Shown: piece after piece, positions 9,432-18,805 of the stretch | How the letters are laid out: every line of letters begins with the position of its first letter | How positions within the stretch are numbered: the stretch's first letter is position 1 | Assembly (NCBI GenBank): GCA_028704385.1 | Contig: JAQVLA010000011.1 | Span: forward strand, 1 to 64,000 | DNA length: 64,000 bases | Origin: Bacteroidales bacterium | Lineage (GTDB): Bacteria > Bacteroidota > Bacteroidia > Bacteroidales > F082 | Reading direction: 5' to 3' | Notes under the pieces: generated by a model | The model's database searches: none | What the model was told of the DNA's origin: nothing | Seen by the model: only the letters and a program-made list of their open reading frames with translations | Program-made: the position numbers and the translations under genes

Positions 9432-10631
9432 ATGCTCAGTAACCGTCAACTTTTCCGTCAATATCTCGGTTTACCCTCCATTGTAAATGATCCTGTTGAA
9501 ATAGTGAGAGCTTCAGGAATTTATCTTTATGATGATGAGGGTGAAGAATATGTAGATCTTGTTTCAGGTGTTTCTGTAAGCAATACCGGGCACCTGCATC
9601 CGCATGTTCAAAGTGCCATAAAGCATCAGCTTGATAAGTACATGCACACCATGGTATATGGAAAATTTGTTCAATCCCCTCAGGTTAAACTGGCTCAGCA
9701 ACTAGCGGTACAATTACCTGAAGAACTTCAAAGCATATTCTTTGTAAACTCAGGGAGCGAAGCTATCGAAGGTGCATTAAAACTAGCAAAGCGCATAACA
9801 GGCAGAACTGAAATGATCAGTTTTAAAAATGCTTATCATGGCGGTACGGCCGGAGCTTTGTCAATGCTCGGCCACGAAGGTTTAAAAGGTGCCTTTAGGC
9901 CTCTGCTTCCGGCTGTTAAACACCTCGAATTCAATAATTTTGAACAACTCAATCAAATCACAATTAAAACAGCTTGTGTTTTGGTTGAGCCCATCCAGGC
10001 GGAGGCAGGCATCATTTTGCCTGTTGATGGATTTTTAAAAGCGTTACGAAATCGTTGCGACAAAACAGGAACATTATTGATATTTGACGAAATCCAGATG
10101 GGATTTGGCCGCACAGGAAGTTTATTTGCCTTTCAACAACTGGATGTTGTACCCGATATCCTTTGCATGGCTAAAGCTATGGGAGGCGGAATGCCTTTGG
10201 GTGCATTTGCCGCATCACGCATCATGATGAAAGCCTTAACCTTTAATCCTGAATTGGGACATATCACCACATTTGGCGGCCATCCCGTTAGCTGTGCAGC
10301 CGCCCTGGCGTCACTGGAAGTCTTATTGAATGAAAAACTTATTGAACAGGCTGATGCCAAAGGAAGTGTTTTTGAGCAAGCACTTCAGGATCATCCGTTC
10401 GTAAAAACAATTCGCCGAAAGGGTCTGATGCTTGGAATAGAACTGCAACCAAACCTCCCGATCGGAAAGCTGCTAAAGCATCTGCAAAAACATCATTTGA
10501 TTGTAGATCAGTTTCTGTTTCATGAACACGCCTTCAGAATCGCTCCGCCTCTGACAATCACCTCAGATGAAATAAAAAAAGTAGTGGCAATGATTCTGGA
10601 AGCATTAAATACATTTGAATTCAAAATGTAA
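9432..10631 (+). CDS. Class III PLP-dependent aminotransferase
   Basis: Fold-type I aminotransferase of the acetylornithine/4-aminobutyrate/ornithine group, 399 residues. Visible: VSGVSVSNTGHLHPHV near the N-terminus, FVNSGSEAIEGALKLAK for phosphate binding, NAYHGGT, LIFDEIQMGFGRTG (Asp contacting the PLP ring nitrogen), and the Schiff-base lysine in MAKAMGGGMPLG. The family covers many substrates (ArgD, OAT, GabT, diaminobutyrate) and I cannot choose between them; no arginine or GABA genes adjoin. ATG 9432 is chosen over TTG 9417 because a promoter box overlaps the latter. The following 150 bases up to aat hold no recognisable element. Confidence 0.88.
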   Translation: MLSNRQLFRQYLGLPSIVNDPVEIVRASGIYLYDDEGEEYVDLVSGVSVSNTGHLHPHVQSAIKHQLDKYMHTMVYGKFVQSPQVKLAQQLAVQLPEELQSIFFVNSGSEAIEGALKLAKRITGRTEMISFKNAYHGGTAGALSMLGHEGLKGAFRPLLPAVKHLEFNNFEQLNQITIKTACVLVEPIQAEAGIILPVDGFLKALRNRCDKTGTLLIFDEIQMGFGRTGSLFAFQQLDVVPDILCMAKAMGGGMPLGAFAASRIMMKALTFNPELGHITTFGGHPVSCAAALASLEVLLNEKLIEQADAKGSVFEQALQDHPFVKTIRRKGLMLGIELQPNLPIGKLLKHLQKHHLIVDQFLFHEHAFRIAPPLTITSDEIKKVVAMILEALNTFEFKM

Positions 10632-10781
10632 GACTTAAGATATCAAGGTTTTACAAGGTAAGAATCGGGTAATTGAAAGAAATATATAACTAAACAACTT
10701 ATTAACAATACTTTATGATATAATAAGAAAACAAATTGTTTACTTAATCTTTCTATATTACTGATTTATTGAACTTAAACA

Positions 10782-11483
10782 ATGCAAATAAGCTACGATC
10801 TTGATTTTCCACCCGTAAATCTGTCAAACGAAGCCGGACTGCTGGCAGTTGGAGGAACTGTGAGTCCGGGAAATTTACTTCGGGCTTACTCAATGGGAAT
10901 TTTTCCCTGGTACTCCGAAGCTGATCCGATAATGTGGTGGTCGCCGGATCCAAGAATGGTGCTGAGGCCTGAAGATTATAGAGCATCCAAAAGTTTAAAA
11001 AAGCTTGTTCGTGAAGGTAATTACAAACTTGGCATTGATACCTGCTTTAAAGAGGTCATGAACAATTGTGCACAAAATCCCCGAAAAGGAGATTCAGGAA
11101 CCTGGATCACTGCTGACCTGACAGAGGGTTTTGTAAACCTTCATGAAGCAGGATTTGCGCACTCTTTTGAAATTTTTATGAACAATGAGCTGGTTGGCGG
11201 GCTTTACGGATTGGCAATTGGAAAGGTGTTTTTCGGCGAATCTATGTTCTTTAAAGTATCAAATGCTTCCAAACTGGCATTTTATCACTTGATTGAATTC
11301 CTGCTTCGAAATAAATTCAAACTCATTGATGCACAGCAAGAAACAGCACATCTTAAAAGTCTTGGAGCCTATTCAATCATGCGCAGGGATTTTATCGATC
11401 TATTAAATAATTATGTAAAGCAACCGGGATTATATGGTAATTGGGGTACAAAACAGTCCAAACTTGTACAACTGAACTTGTGA
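10782..11483 (+). CDS. aat: Leucyl/phenylalanyl-tRNA--protein transferase
   Basis: Transfers Leu or Phe from aminoacyl-tRNA to the N-terminus of proteins beginning with Arg or Lys, marking them for Clp proteolysis (bacterial N-end rule). The 233 residues are the normal length. Diagnostic stretches: LLAVGGTVSPGNLLRAYSMG, GIFPWYSE, MWWSPDPRMVL, the GGLYGLAIGKVFFGESMF core and LIDAQQETAHLKSLGA. The ClpC protein at the start of the window would be a downstream partner, though no clpS adaptor gene is visible. It heads a compact run with guaD, the sirtuin and the serine hydrolase. Confidence 0.94.
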   Translation: MQISYDLDFPPVNLSNEAGLLAVGGTVSPGNLLRAYSMGIFPWYSEADPIMWWSPDPRMVLRPEDYRASKSLKKLVREGNYKLGIDTCFKEVMNNCAQNPRKGDSGTWITADLTEGFVNLHEAGFAHSFEIFMNNELVGGLYGLAIGKVFFGESMFFKVSNASKLAFYHLIEFLLRNKFKLIDAQQETAHLKSLGAYSIMRRDFIDLLNNYVKQPGLYGNWGTKQSKLVQLNL

Positions 11484-11527
11484 TTATTCATTTGTCGGCT
11501 TTTCGTAATTTTACAGAAAATTTTTAC

Positions 11528-12013
11528 ATGCAAAAAGACAGTTCAAAACACACTTATTTCATGCAGATGGCCATTGATTTGGCAGCTGCCAATCTTAAAA
11601 ATGGAAGTGGTGGCCCCTTTGGGGCAGTCATTGTAAAAAACGGAGTAGTAGTAGGTAAAGGTTCTAATCAGGTAACCTCAACAAATGATCCCACAGCCCA
11701 TGCCGAAGTTGTTGCTATCCGTGATGCTTGTAAAAACCTGCACACTTATCAGCTTGAAGATTGCGAAGTTTATGCCAGTTGCGAACCTTGTCCGATGTGT
11801 TTGGGAGCAATTTATTGGTCCCGAGCGAAAAAACTTTATTTTGCAGCAGACAGGGAAGATGCGGCGGAGGCCGGTTTTGATGATTCTTATATTTACCAAC
11901 AAGTACCGTTAATGCCAGAAAAACGCGATATAAATAGTGTTCAGTTAATGAAACCACAAGCCGTAAAAGTGTTCAAGCAGTGGATTGAGAGCGAACAAAA
12001 GATCAAATATTGA
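11528..12013 (+). CDS. guaD: Guanine deaminase-like cytidine/deoxycytidylate deaminase family protein
   Basis: Zinc hydrolase predicted to turn guanine into xanthine in purine salvage. 161 residues with the CDA zinc site HAE (Thr-Ala-His-Ala-Glu, about residue 59) and SCEPCPMCLGAIYW (two Cys ligands). The C-terminal block AADREDAAEAGFDDSYIY closely follows the Bacillus subtilis GuaD type and differs from tRNA adenosine deaminase TadA, which lacks the FDD segment. The ATG at 11528 is used rather than an upstream TTG inside aat because the domain begins right after it. It overlaps the next gene by one base. A TadA-like role is the main alternative. Confidence 0.82.
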   Translation: MQKDSSKHTYFMQMAIDLAAANLKNGSGGPFGAVIVKNGVVVGKGSNQVTSTNDPTAHAEVVAIRDACKNLHTYQLEDCEVYASCEPCPMCLGAIYWSRAKKLYFAADREDAAEAGFDDSYIYQQVPLMPEKRDINSVQLMKPQAVKVFKQWIESEQKIKY

Positions 12014-12780
12014 TGAAATCTTCAAACCCATTCATTGCTGAAGCAGCACGCAGAATTGACGAGGCAAAACATGCCATAGCTTTCACTGGTGCCGGAATCT
12101 CGGCTGAAAGTGGAATCCCACCATTCCGCGGAGATGGAGGTATTTGGAATAAATACGATCCCATTGTGCTGGATATCAGGTATTTCATAAGTAATTATGA
12201 ACAATCCTGGCAAGCCATTAAAGCCATATTCTATGATTTTTTATGCGATAAACATCCTAATCGTGCACATGAAACTTTGGCAGCCTGGGAAAAATCAGGA
12301 CAAATCAAAAATGTAATTACACAAAATATTGACAACCTCCATCAGCAGGCTGGTTGTACAAAAGTTATTGAATACCACGGTAATGCACAGCGTTTGATTT
12401 GTTTGGATTGTAAGCGGGAGTTTGAAGTTAAAAAATGGGTTTTTGACATAAAAGCTCCACTTTGTCCTCACTGTAATGGGAAAGTGAAACCTGACTTTAT
12501 TTTTTTTGGTGAACGCATACCTGAACAGGCAGCAAATGAATCACTTACGGAAGTAGAAAGTTGTGATTTGATACTTTTGATCGGGGCATCAGGGGAAGTG
12601 GCTCCTGCCAATCAACTTCCTGTGTTAGCTGCCCACAACGGAGCCTATGTGATTGAAATAAACACGGAAAAAACACATTATACCCAATCTATCGTTGACC
12701 TCCCTCTCAGGGGCTCTTCTGCAAGTTTATTGCCTATAATTGCTGATATCATCAACAACAAAATTTATAATATTGATTAA
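12013..12780 (+). CDS. Sir2-family NAD-dependent protein deacylase
   Basis: Removes acetyl or longer acyl groups from lysines, consuming NAD+. 255 residues. Motifs: GAGISAESGIPPFRG (NAD binding), TQNIDNLHQQAG, catalytic histidine in IEYHGN, a four-Cys zinc knuckle (CLDC and CPHC), KPDFIFFGE and LLIGASGEVAPA. The lysines of a desuccinylase-type Tyr-X-X-Arg pocket were not found, so acyl preference stays open. The stop and start of guaD and this gene overlap in TGATG, suggesting translational coupling. It is usually named cobB or npdA; I leave the symbol blank because the subclass is uncertain. Confidence 0.88.
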   Translation: MKSSNPFIAEAARRIDEAKHAIAFTGAGISAESGIPPFRGDGGIWNKYDPIVLDIRYFISNYEQSWQAIKAIFYDFLCDKHPNRAHETLAAWEKSGQIKNVITQNIDNLHQQAGCTKVIEYHGNAQRLICLDCKREFEVKKWVFDIKAPLCPHCNGKVKPDFIFFGERIPEQAANESLTEVESCDLILLIGASGEVAPANQLPVLAAHNGAYVIEINTEKTHYTQSIVDLPLRGSSASLLPIIADIINNKIYNID

Positions 12781-12781
12781 A

Positions 12782-14323
12782 ATGAAAAGCATAAAAACAC
12801 TGTTTACCTTCTCCTTTTCACTTTTGTTTTTAATTGCAAATGCTCAATTAAATCAACAAAACATTCAAAAACTGGACTCCATCTATAAAAAAGCATTGAC
12901 CGATTGGAATGTTCCGGGCATGGCAATTGCTATTGTAAGCAATGATTCCATCTGGTTATCAAAAGGATATGGTATAACGGATATCACAACACGTCAGGCG
13001 GTTGACGCCAATACACTTTTTGCACTGGCGAGTAATACAAAAGCCTTTACAAGTACAGCTTTGGCCATGTTGGCTGATGAAGGAAAAATAAACTGGAATC
13101 AGAAAGTTATTGACATTCTACCCTGGTTCAAAATGTACGATCCCTATGTTACTGCCCAAATGACAGTTGAGGATCTTTTGAGTCATCGTAGTGGGCTCAA
13201 AACGTTTTCGGGCGACCTGATTTGGTATGGAAGTACCTATTCCAGAGAAGAAATCATAAGAAAAATCAAGTTTTTGAAACCCGAGTACGGATTCCGAGAA
13301 CATTTTGGTTACTCTAATCTAATGTTTATCACGGCAGGAGAGTTGATTCCTGCCCTTACAGGTACAAGCTGGGACGATTTCATAAAAGAACGTATCCTTA
13401 ACCCACTGAATATGAACCGATCAACCCTGCATGTATCGGCTTTACATCATCTTGACAATATTGCTCAACCCCACACTTATGTTGACAATGAACTCAGGCA
13501 GATTCCATGGCTCGACTGGGACAATATGGGGCCGGCCGGCTCACTCATTTCGAGTGCAAATGATATGGCTAACTGGCTGCAAATGAACTTGTCAAAAGGT
13601 GTTTTCGGTAAGGATACACTGGTGAGCAGGCGGCAACTATTCGAGTTGTGGTCACCCCGAACGATTATCGGTGTATCAGCCGGATCGATGGCCATGTTCC
13701 CTGAAACTAATTTTAAAAGTTATGGTTTAGGCTGGTCACTAATGGATTATAATGGATACAAAGTGATTGGTCACAATGGCGGTTATGACGGGATGATAAG
13801 CCAGACGTTTTTTGTTCCCGAAGCAAATGTCGGTGTGGTAATTATGACAAATGCCCTGTCATCGCTGTATTACCCGCTTTATTATCACACACTGGACGAG
13901 CTTTTGAATGTAGAGGTGAAACAAAACTGGAATGATGAACTTCGGCAGAGGATTCAAAAAAATGAAGCAAGACAAAAGGAATACATTAAGGCACAGGAAG
14001 ATAAACGTGTTTTAAATACCACTCCTTCCCTCCCACTCGATCAATACGCAGGAATTTTTGGCGGTAATATTTATGACACCATTAGCATCTCTCTGAATAA
14101 CAAACAACTAGAGCTTCAGTTCGCCAGAAGTCCTCAATTTTTTGCAACATTGAATCACTGGCATTATAATACCTTCCAGATTGAATTTAAGGCATTTCCC
14201 TCATTGCCCAAAGGTTATGTAACTTTTGAGATAGACCGCAGAGGAAATATTACTGGCATAGAAATATTTTTGGATAATCCTGACTTTGACTTCACTGAAT
14301 TTGACTTATTAAAACTGAACTAA
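12782..14323 (+). CDS. Secreted serine beta-lactamase-like hydrolase (class C/AmpH fold)
   Basis: 513 residues with a clear signal peptide (MKSIKTLFTFSFSLLFLIANAQ). The penicillin-binding/beta-lactamase domain shows SNTK as the SxxK nucleophile motif, YSN as the YxN motif and HNGG in place of the KTG box, so a peptidase, esterase or D-aminopeptidase role is more likely than antibiotic resistance. A DUF3471-like beta domain fills the last 110 residues or so (LPLDQYAGIFGG onward). It follows the sirtuin by one base. ATG 12782 is preferred over an upstream TTG because it places the signal peptide at the N-terminus. Confidence 0.85.
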   Translation: MKSIKTLFTFSFSLLFLIANAQLNQQNIQKLDSIYKKALTDWNVPGMAIAIVSNDSIWLSKGYGITDITTRQAVDANTLFALASNTKAFTSTALAMLADEGKINWNQKVIDILPWFKMYDPYVTAQMTVEDLLSHRSGLKTFSGDLIWYGSTYSREEIIRKIKFLKPEYGFREHFGYSNLMFITAGELIPALTGTSWDDFIKERILNPLNMNRSTLHVSALHHLDNIAQPHTYVDNELRQIPWLDWDNMGPAGSLISSANDMANWLQMNLSKGVFGKDTLVSRRQLFELWSPRTIIGVSAGSMAMFPETNFKSYGLGWSLMDYNGYKVIGHNGGYDGMISQTFFVPEANVGVVIMTNALSSLYYPLYYHTLDELLNVEVKQNWNDELRQRIQKNEARQKEYIKAQEDKRVLNTTPSLPLDQYAGIFGGNIYDTISISLNNKQLELQFARSPQFFATLNHWHYNTFQIEFKAFPSLPKGYVTFEIDRRGNITGIEIFLDNPDFDFTEFDLLKLN

Positions 14324-14328
14324 AAAAA

Positions 14329-15615
14329 TCAGACAGCAGCCAGTTTCTTTTCACTTTTGTATGACCAAACATTAACTCCGATGGCAATTGCCAACGAAAT
14401 TAATGCGATGGTGAAGGTAATGGTCAAGCCAAATCTTTCGTATAAAAACACACCAAGCGTGGGGGCAAAAAGTGCTCTGAAACCAGTTAAAAAAAGATGA
14501 ACCGATTGATAAGTACCTGCATCCGCTGCTTTGCAAAAATAGGCCGAACCAATGTTCCATAACAGCACCATTGTTGCTGCAAAAACTCCATGTGCTAGAA
14601 TATAAAAAATAAGTATATAATACAACTTAATTCCTGCAATTACTGTATAGGCAGGAACCCAAACCGTAAGCATCAAAAAGAAAATGTATAAGAAAATGGA
14701 GCTGTACGTAAGCACCGAAAACTTACGCGGATCAAGGTTGCCAAGCAATCCGCCAAAAAATGGTAATAATATGATTGCCAATATATTATATGCATTCTTA
14801 TAAAAAGCTACACTACTGTAATTCAAATCAAGTCCCTGATAAAAGAAAATCGCAATCACCGTTACTGACACCATAAATGAAAATCCATAAAACATAAAAC
14901 CTATTTCGAAATGACGATATGGTTTATTGGTTTTCAAAATCAGAATCATATCCTTTGCAGATGCTTTTACAGAAATCCAAAATTTTTGGCGGTGAAGCAC
15001 AATATTCTCTTCAATCCGAATCATCGAAAGCAGCCACAAACCAATCATACTCAACACACCAGCCAAAGGAAGGCTCCATTTGAACAGATAATAATTCTGA
15101 TCGAGCATAACACCATAAAAGAAGGTGGTAAGCAACATCACAATTTTATTTATAGAAGTAGCATAACTATATAGCTTTCCAAAATGCTGATGTTCATAAT
15201 TATTCTTTAGTAAAAAATTTATCGTCGGGTTAATCACCAGTGCACCAATATAATAGATAAAAAATATCCCTAAAAAAATAAAATGATAGATCGAGGAATT
15301 TGCATAAGCAGAAGCCTCTGAAGGAAAAAATACGAGTGCGAGCAGTGGCAGACGTGTGAGTATCGCAGTCTTGCGCAATAGAAAAGCCCGGTTTTTAACT
15401 CTCTTAAGCCATTCATTCATCAGAAAAAGCAAGATGAAAACAGCCATACTAAACTGAAAAAGCAGGCTCATCTGGTAGTTACTGCCCTGCATACTTTTCA
15501 GAAAAACGAACTCATTAAGTGCCAAAATTCCCAGCACAACGCCTTCGATAGTTGCGTAAGCAGTGTGAAGATAAAAAGCTCTTTTTTCGACAGGCCCCAG
15601 ACGCGGAAAGGACAT
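14329..15615 (-). CDS. MFS-like multi-pass membrane transporter
   Basis: 428 residues with about twelve hydrophobic segments arranged as two six-helix halves and a polar central loop (MIRIEENIVLHRQKFW, about residue 200). The basic short loops (WLKRVKNRAF, LDPRKF) fit cytoplasmic MFS loops. No substrate signature is recognised. Met at 15615 is used because the longer reading frame begins at TTG with a hydrophilic, His/Asn-rich stretch. It converges on the serine hydrolase gene with five bases between the stops and diverges from the glutathione peroxidase gene. Confidence 0.75.
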   Translation of the reverse strand: MSFPRLGPVEKRAFYLHTAYATIEGVVLGILALNEFVFLKSMQGSNYQMSLLFQFSMAVFILLFLMNEWLKRVKNRAFLLRKTAILTRLPLLALVFFPSEASAYANSSIYHFIFLGIFFIYYIGALVINPTINFLLKNNYEHQHFGKLYSYATSINKIVMLLTTFFYGVMLDQNYYLFKWSLPLAGVLSMIGLWLLSMIRIEENIVLHRQKFWISVKASAKDMILILKTNKPYRHFEIGFMFYGFSFMVSVTVIAIFFYQGLDLNYSSVAFYKNAYNILAIILLPFFGGLLGNLDPRKFSVLTYSSIFLYIFFLMLTVWVPAYTVIAGIKLYYILIFYILAHGVFAATMVLLWNIGSAYFCKAADAGTYQSVHLFLTGFRALFAPTLGVFLYERFGLTITFTIALISLAIAIGVNVWSYKSEKKLAAV

Positions 15616-15747
15616 ACGGCAATTTTGATGCGAATTTACAAAATGCCGGCTTATCCCTGTTGCTGACAAACAAGGTATAGAAAAATAAACACCTCATCGA
15701 AAACAATTCGTTCTAATTCTTGTTTATTATCAACAAAAAAACACAAT

Positions 15748-16296
15748 ATGAAAACACTTACATTATTGATTATAACACTTTTAACTACTTCAGGTCTGAT
15801 GGCTCAAAGCAACTTTCATGATTTTGTTGTGAAAGACATTGATGGAAACGAGTTTTCATTGTCAGGTTTAAAAGGTAAAAAAGTGATGGTGGTTAATACT
15901 GCCAGCAAATGTGGCCTGACCCCACAATATGAAACACTTGAAAAGCTATACCAGGAATATGGTTCTGAAAGCTTTGTAATCATTGGGTTTCCAGCTAATA
16001 ATTTCATGAATCAGGAACCTGGGTCCGAAGCAGAAATTAAAGAGTTTTGTACCCTCAACTATGGTGTTAGCTTCCCGATGATGTCCAAAATCTCAGTAAA
16101 AGGTGATGACATGCACCCGCTCTATCAGTGGCTGACCAGTAAAGAAAAAAATGGTTTTGAAGATTCCAGTGTCAGCTGGAATTTTCAGAAATATCTGATT
16201 GATGAAAATGGAAACCTGGTAAAAGTCGTTAAACCCCGAACTGATCCATACGATGAAAGTATAATCACCTGGCTGACGGATAAATCAGGCAAATAA
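15748..16296 (+). CDS. Secreted glutathione peroxidase-like thiol peroxidase
   Basis: Reduces hydrogen and lipid peroxides, in bacteria usually with thioredoxin rather than glutathione. 182 residues with a signal peptide (MKTLTLLIITLLTTSGLMAQ), so it acts outside the cytoplasm. The catalytic tetrad is visible: Cys in NTASKCGLTPQ (Cys rather than selenocysteine), Gln in FMNQEPGS, Trp-Asn in SWNFQKY. The resolving Cys is likely the one in EFCTLNYG. Monocistronic, closed by a hairpin and T-run. Confidence 0.9.
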   Translation: MKTLTLLIITLLTTSGLMAQSNFHDFVVKDIDGNEFSLSGLKGKKVMVVNTASKCGLTPQYETLEKLYQEYGSESFVIIGFPANNFMNQEPGSEAEIKEFCTLNYGVSFPMMSKISVKGDDMHPLYQWLTSKEKNGFEDSSVSWNFQKYLIDENGNLVKVVKPRTDPYDESIITWLTDKSGK

Positions 16297-16320
16297 GACC
16301 GGATTCAATTGGTTTTTTTT
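16295..16320 (+). terminator. Intrinsic terminator after the glutathione peroxidase gene
   Basis: AAGACCGG pairs, with G-T wobbles, with TTGGTTTT around loop ATTCAA and continues into a run of T. A second small hairpin lies at about 16326-16357 (AGAGG against CCTCT), between this gene and the convergent amidohydrolase. Confidence 0.5.
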
Positions 16321-16357
16321 ATGATGGAGAGGTCATCTAATCATTGGTGGCCCCTCT

Positions 16358-18001
16358 TTATTTTTCATACACCAGTTCACCGAAAACAGCAAGCTTAATC
16401 ACTTTTGCATCAATTATTTGATCTTCATCTGCTACCAGGATATCCGTATCCAGCATTACAAAATCTGCTGCCTTTCCAATTTCAATGCTGCCTTTGACAT
16501 TTTCTTCAAAAATTCCCATGGCAGGCCAAATGGTAATTGAACGCAATGCATCTGCACGGCTTAAGGCATTCTCCATTTGAAAACCTTCAGCAGGAATCCC
16601 CTGACTATTTTTTCTGAAGACAGCTGAATAAAAGGTTTTTAAAGGATCAATGTCCTCAATCGGGAAGTCAGTGCCATTGATAAGCCATCCGTTTTCATTC
16701 AGAAGCATTTGTTGTGCATAAGCCCCTTTTATTCGCTCATTTCCAATGCGGTCTGGCACCCAAAGCATATCCGAAGTAGCGTGGGTGCTTTGAATTGAAG
16801 GAATGATATTATACCTGCCAAACATTTCAAAATCGTCAGGATGAACAATTTGAGCATGTTCGATGCGCCATCTGCGATTGTTATGTTCAGGCAAAAATTT
16901 AGAATAAAGATTTAAAACATACCGGTTCGCGGCATCCCCAATGGCATGTGTATTCACCTGAAAACCATTATCATAAGCCCTTTTGCATATGTTTTCATAA
17001 AAATCATCAGAAAAAAGCTTCATACCTGATTTGTGCTGATCATCATGGTACGGTTCAAGCAGCCATGCCCCTCTCGATCCGAGGGCACCATCGGCATACA
17101 ACTTAACTGCCGAAACGGATAGCCTCTCACTAAACTGTGGCCCTTTTGGCATAAAATAATCCAGGGTAATATCGTCAGGGTCAAGCATGGCATTAATTTT
17201 CATTTTCAAACTTCCCTCCTTCTGCAGGCGATCAATCAACCTGATCTTTGAAAGCGGCAAACCCGCATCAACAACACCTGACAGCCCTTTACTAAAACAA
17301 GAATCCTGTGCAGCCAACAAAGCCTTAATCTGCTCCGGTTCAGTCAATAAAGGAATCAATGCTTTCACAGGTTCATCTGCCTTATCAACCAATATCCCGC
17401 TTGGCGAACCATCTTTACGCAATTGTACCTCACCACCTTCAATAGTCGTTTTTCCAGCAATTCCTGCAGCCTCAAGTGCAGCTTTGCTGGCCAGGGCGGC
17501 GTGGCCATCAATTCGTATCAGAAATATTTTCTTACCCGGAAAATGCTCTTCCAGCAAAGCATTATCAGGAAATTGTTTATCCTGCCACAAATTCTGATCC
17601 CATCCCCTGCCCAAAAGCCATTCCGATTCATTTACGGAATCATGCAATTTCAGCCTTTCTATCACTTCCCCAAAGGATTTACTTCCGGCCAATTCGGCAT
17701 ATCGTATCAGATTTTCGCCATATCCCATAAAATGGCAATGGCCGTCAATAAATCCGGGATAAATAGCTTTGCCGTCAGCATCTATTAACTGATCTGCTGC
17801 ATAGGTGTTTAAAATTTCCACTGAGTTTCCAACTGCAACAAACTTTCCATCTGCTACCGCAAAGGCCTGTTGTTTTGAAAATGCAGAATCAACAGTATAT
17901 ACTTTAGCGTTATGAACGATTAAATCTACTTTTATCTTCGGAGAATCGCAGGAAGTGATCATAAGAAAAATTATCAGGTTTATTAAAGATATAGCTCTCA
18001 T
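16358..18001 (-). CDS. Lipoprotein amidohydrolase (YtcJ-like)
   Basis: Metal-dependent hydrolase of the amidohydrolase superfamily, 547 residues. The N-terminus is a lipoprotein signal (LIIFLMITSC, lipid-modified Cys about residue 18), placing it in the cell envelope. The metal site HCH is in GFIDGHCHFMGYG. Later conserved parts are VNTHAIGDAANR, RIEHAQIV, NGTDFPIEDIDPL and the C-terminal GSIEIGKAADFVMLD, which together match the YtcJ/NfdA (N-substituted formamide deformylase-like) branch. The substrate is unknown. It lies 45 bases behind the ABC importer ATPase, probably in the same transcript. Confidence 0.85.
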   Translation of the reverse strand: MRAISLINLIIFLMITSCDSPKIKVDLIVHNAKVYTVDSAFSKQQAFAVADGKFVAVGNSVEILNTYAADQLIDADGKAIYPGFIDGHCHFMGYGENLIRYAELAGSKSFGEVIERLKLHDSVNESEWLLGRGWDQNLWQDKQFPDNALLEEHFPGKKIFLIRIDGHAALASKAALEAAGIAGKTTIEGGEVQLRKDGSPSGILVDKADEPVKALIPLLTEPEQIKALLAAQDSCFSKGLSGVVDAGLPLSKIRLIDRLQKEGSLKMKINAMLDPDDITLDYFMPKGPQFSERLSVSAVKLYADGALGSRGAWLLEPYHDDQHKSGMKLFSDDFYENICKRAYDNGFQVNTHAIGDAANRYVLNLYSKFLPEHNNRRWRIEHAQIVHPDDFEMFGRYNIIPSIQSTHATSDMLWVPDRIGNERIKGAYAQQMLLNENGWLINGTDFPIEDIDPLKTFYSAVFRKNSQGIPAEGFQMENALSRADALRSITIWPAMGIFEENVKGSIEIGKAADFVMLDTDILVADEDQIIDAKVIKLAVFGELVYEK

Positions 18002-18046
18002 TTTGAATTTTTTATAAAATATTTTTCAACTAGATTCTATTGAATA

Positions 18047-18805
18047 TTAAACATTTTCTTCAAAGGCAAGACCAAAATATTGATCAATGGTTTTATTTTC
18101 GACCAATTGTTTTGGAGTACCGGAAACAAGTGGCATTTGTGGAGCCATTAACCAAAGTGTATCCACATGTTTCAAAATCATATCCAGGTCGTGAGAGCTC
18201 AAAAGTATTGTCTTTTGTGTATCAACACACAATTGTTTCAGGAGTTTTAACAGATTCAATTTACTGGGATAATCTAAAAATGCAGATGGTTCGTCTAACA
18301 ATATAAGCGGAGTGTCCTGAGCCAGAGCTTTAGCAATCAACACTTTTTGCTTCTCTCCATCACTCAGACTTTTGAACAATCTGGATGCAAATTGCTTTAT
18401 TCCAGCCATTTCCATGCTTTCAAAAATTATCTGTCTGTCCAACTTACTCAACTGCATCCACTGATTGATATAAGGATAACGCCCTGCTGATACCAGATCA
18501 AAAACTGTAAGATAAGCATCTGTGATTCGATCAGTGAAAACAATACTTAACATCCTGGACAACTGGTGCAGATTTAATGAACTCAATGTTTTACCTGCAA
18601 TTTCAATGTTGCCATCCAGGGCAGGTTGCATACCGGCGATAGTTCTGAACAAGGTTGACTTACCGGCTCCGTTAGGGCCGCTCAATGCTACCATTTCTCC
18701 TTTATTAACAAAGGCATTAATTGGAGGAGTAAGAACACGCACTTCTTTAGGCTTTCCTTGCGCTTTGTAGCCGATTTGTAAATGATGCAATTTTAGCATT
18801 TCCAT
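18047..18805 (-). CDS. FecE/BtuD-type ABC importer ATPase
   Basis: Cytoplasmic ATPase of a metal-chelate or cobalamin importer, 252 residues. Walker A GPNGAGKST (about 43-51), signature SLSDGEKQK where most ATPases have LSGGE, Walker B LILLDEPSAFLD and the switch histidine in LLSSHDLDM. ATG 18805 overlaps the permease stop (TGATG), so the two are translationally coupled. A GTG one codon upstream is less likely. Confidence 0.9.
   Translation of the reverse strand: MEMLKLHHLQIGYKAQGKPKEVRVLTPPINAFVNKGEMVALSGPNGAGKSTLFRTIAGMQPALDGNIEIAGKTLSSLNLHQLSRMLSIVFTDRITDAYLTVFDLVSAGRYPYINQWMQLSKLDRQIIFESMEMAGIKQFASRLFKSLSDGEKQKVLIAKALAQDTPLILLDEPSAFLDYPSKLNLLKLLKQLCVDTQKTILLSSHDLDMILKHVDTLWLMAPQMPLVSGTPKQLVENKTIDQYFGLAFEENV

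Noticed and set aside
12782-14323. Calling the serine hydrolase an antibiotic-resistance beta-lactamase
   Set aside because: The KTG box is HNGG, a C-terminal extension is present and the context is housekeeping, so resistance is not supported.
16326-16357. Second terminator between glutathione peroxidase and amidohydrolase
   Set aside because: The AGAGG/CCTCT stem is short with wobbles and a bulge; too weak to list separately.
18040-18306. An 88-codon plus-strand open frame with ATG across the end of the ABC ATPase gene
   Set aside because: It is wholly antisense to a conserved ATPase with clear Walker B and H-loop residues, and shows no domain or promoter.
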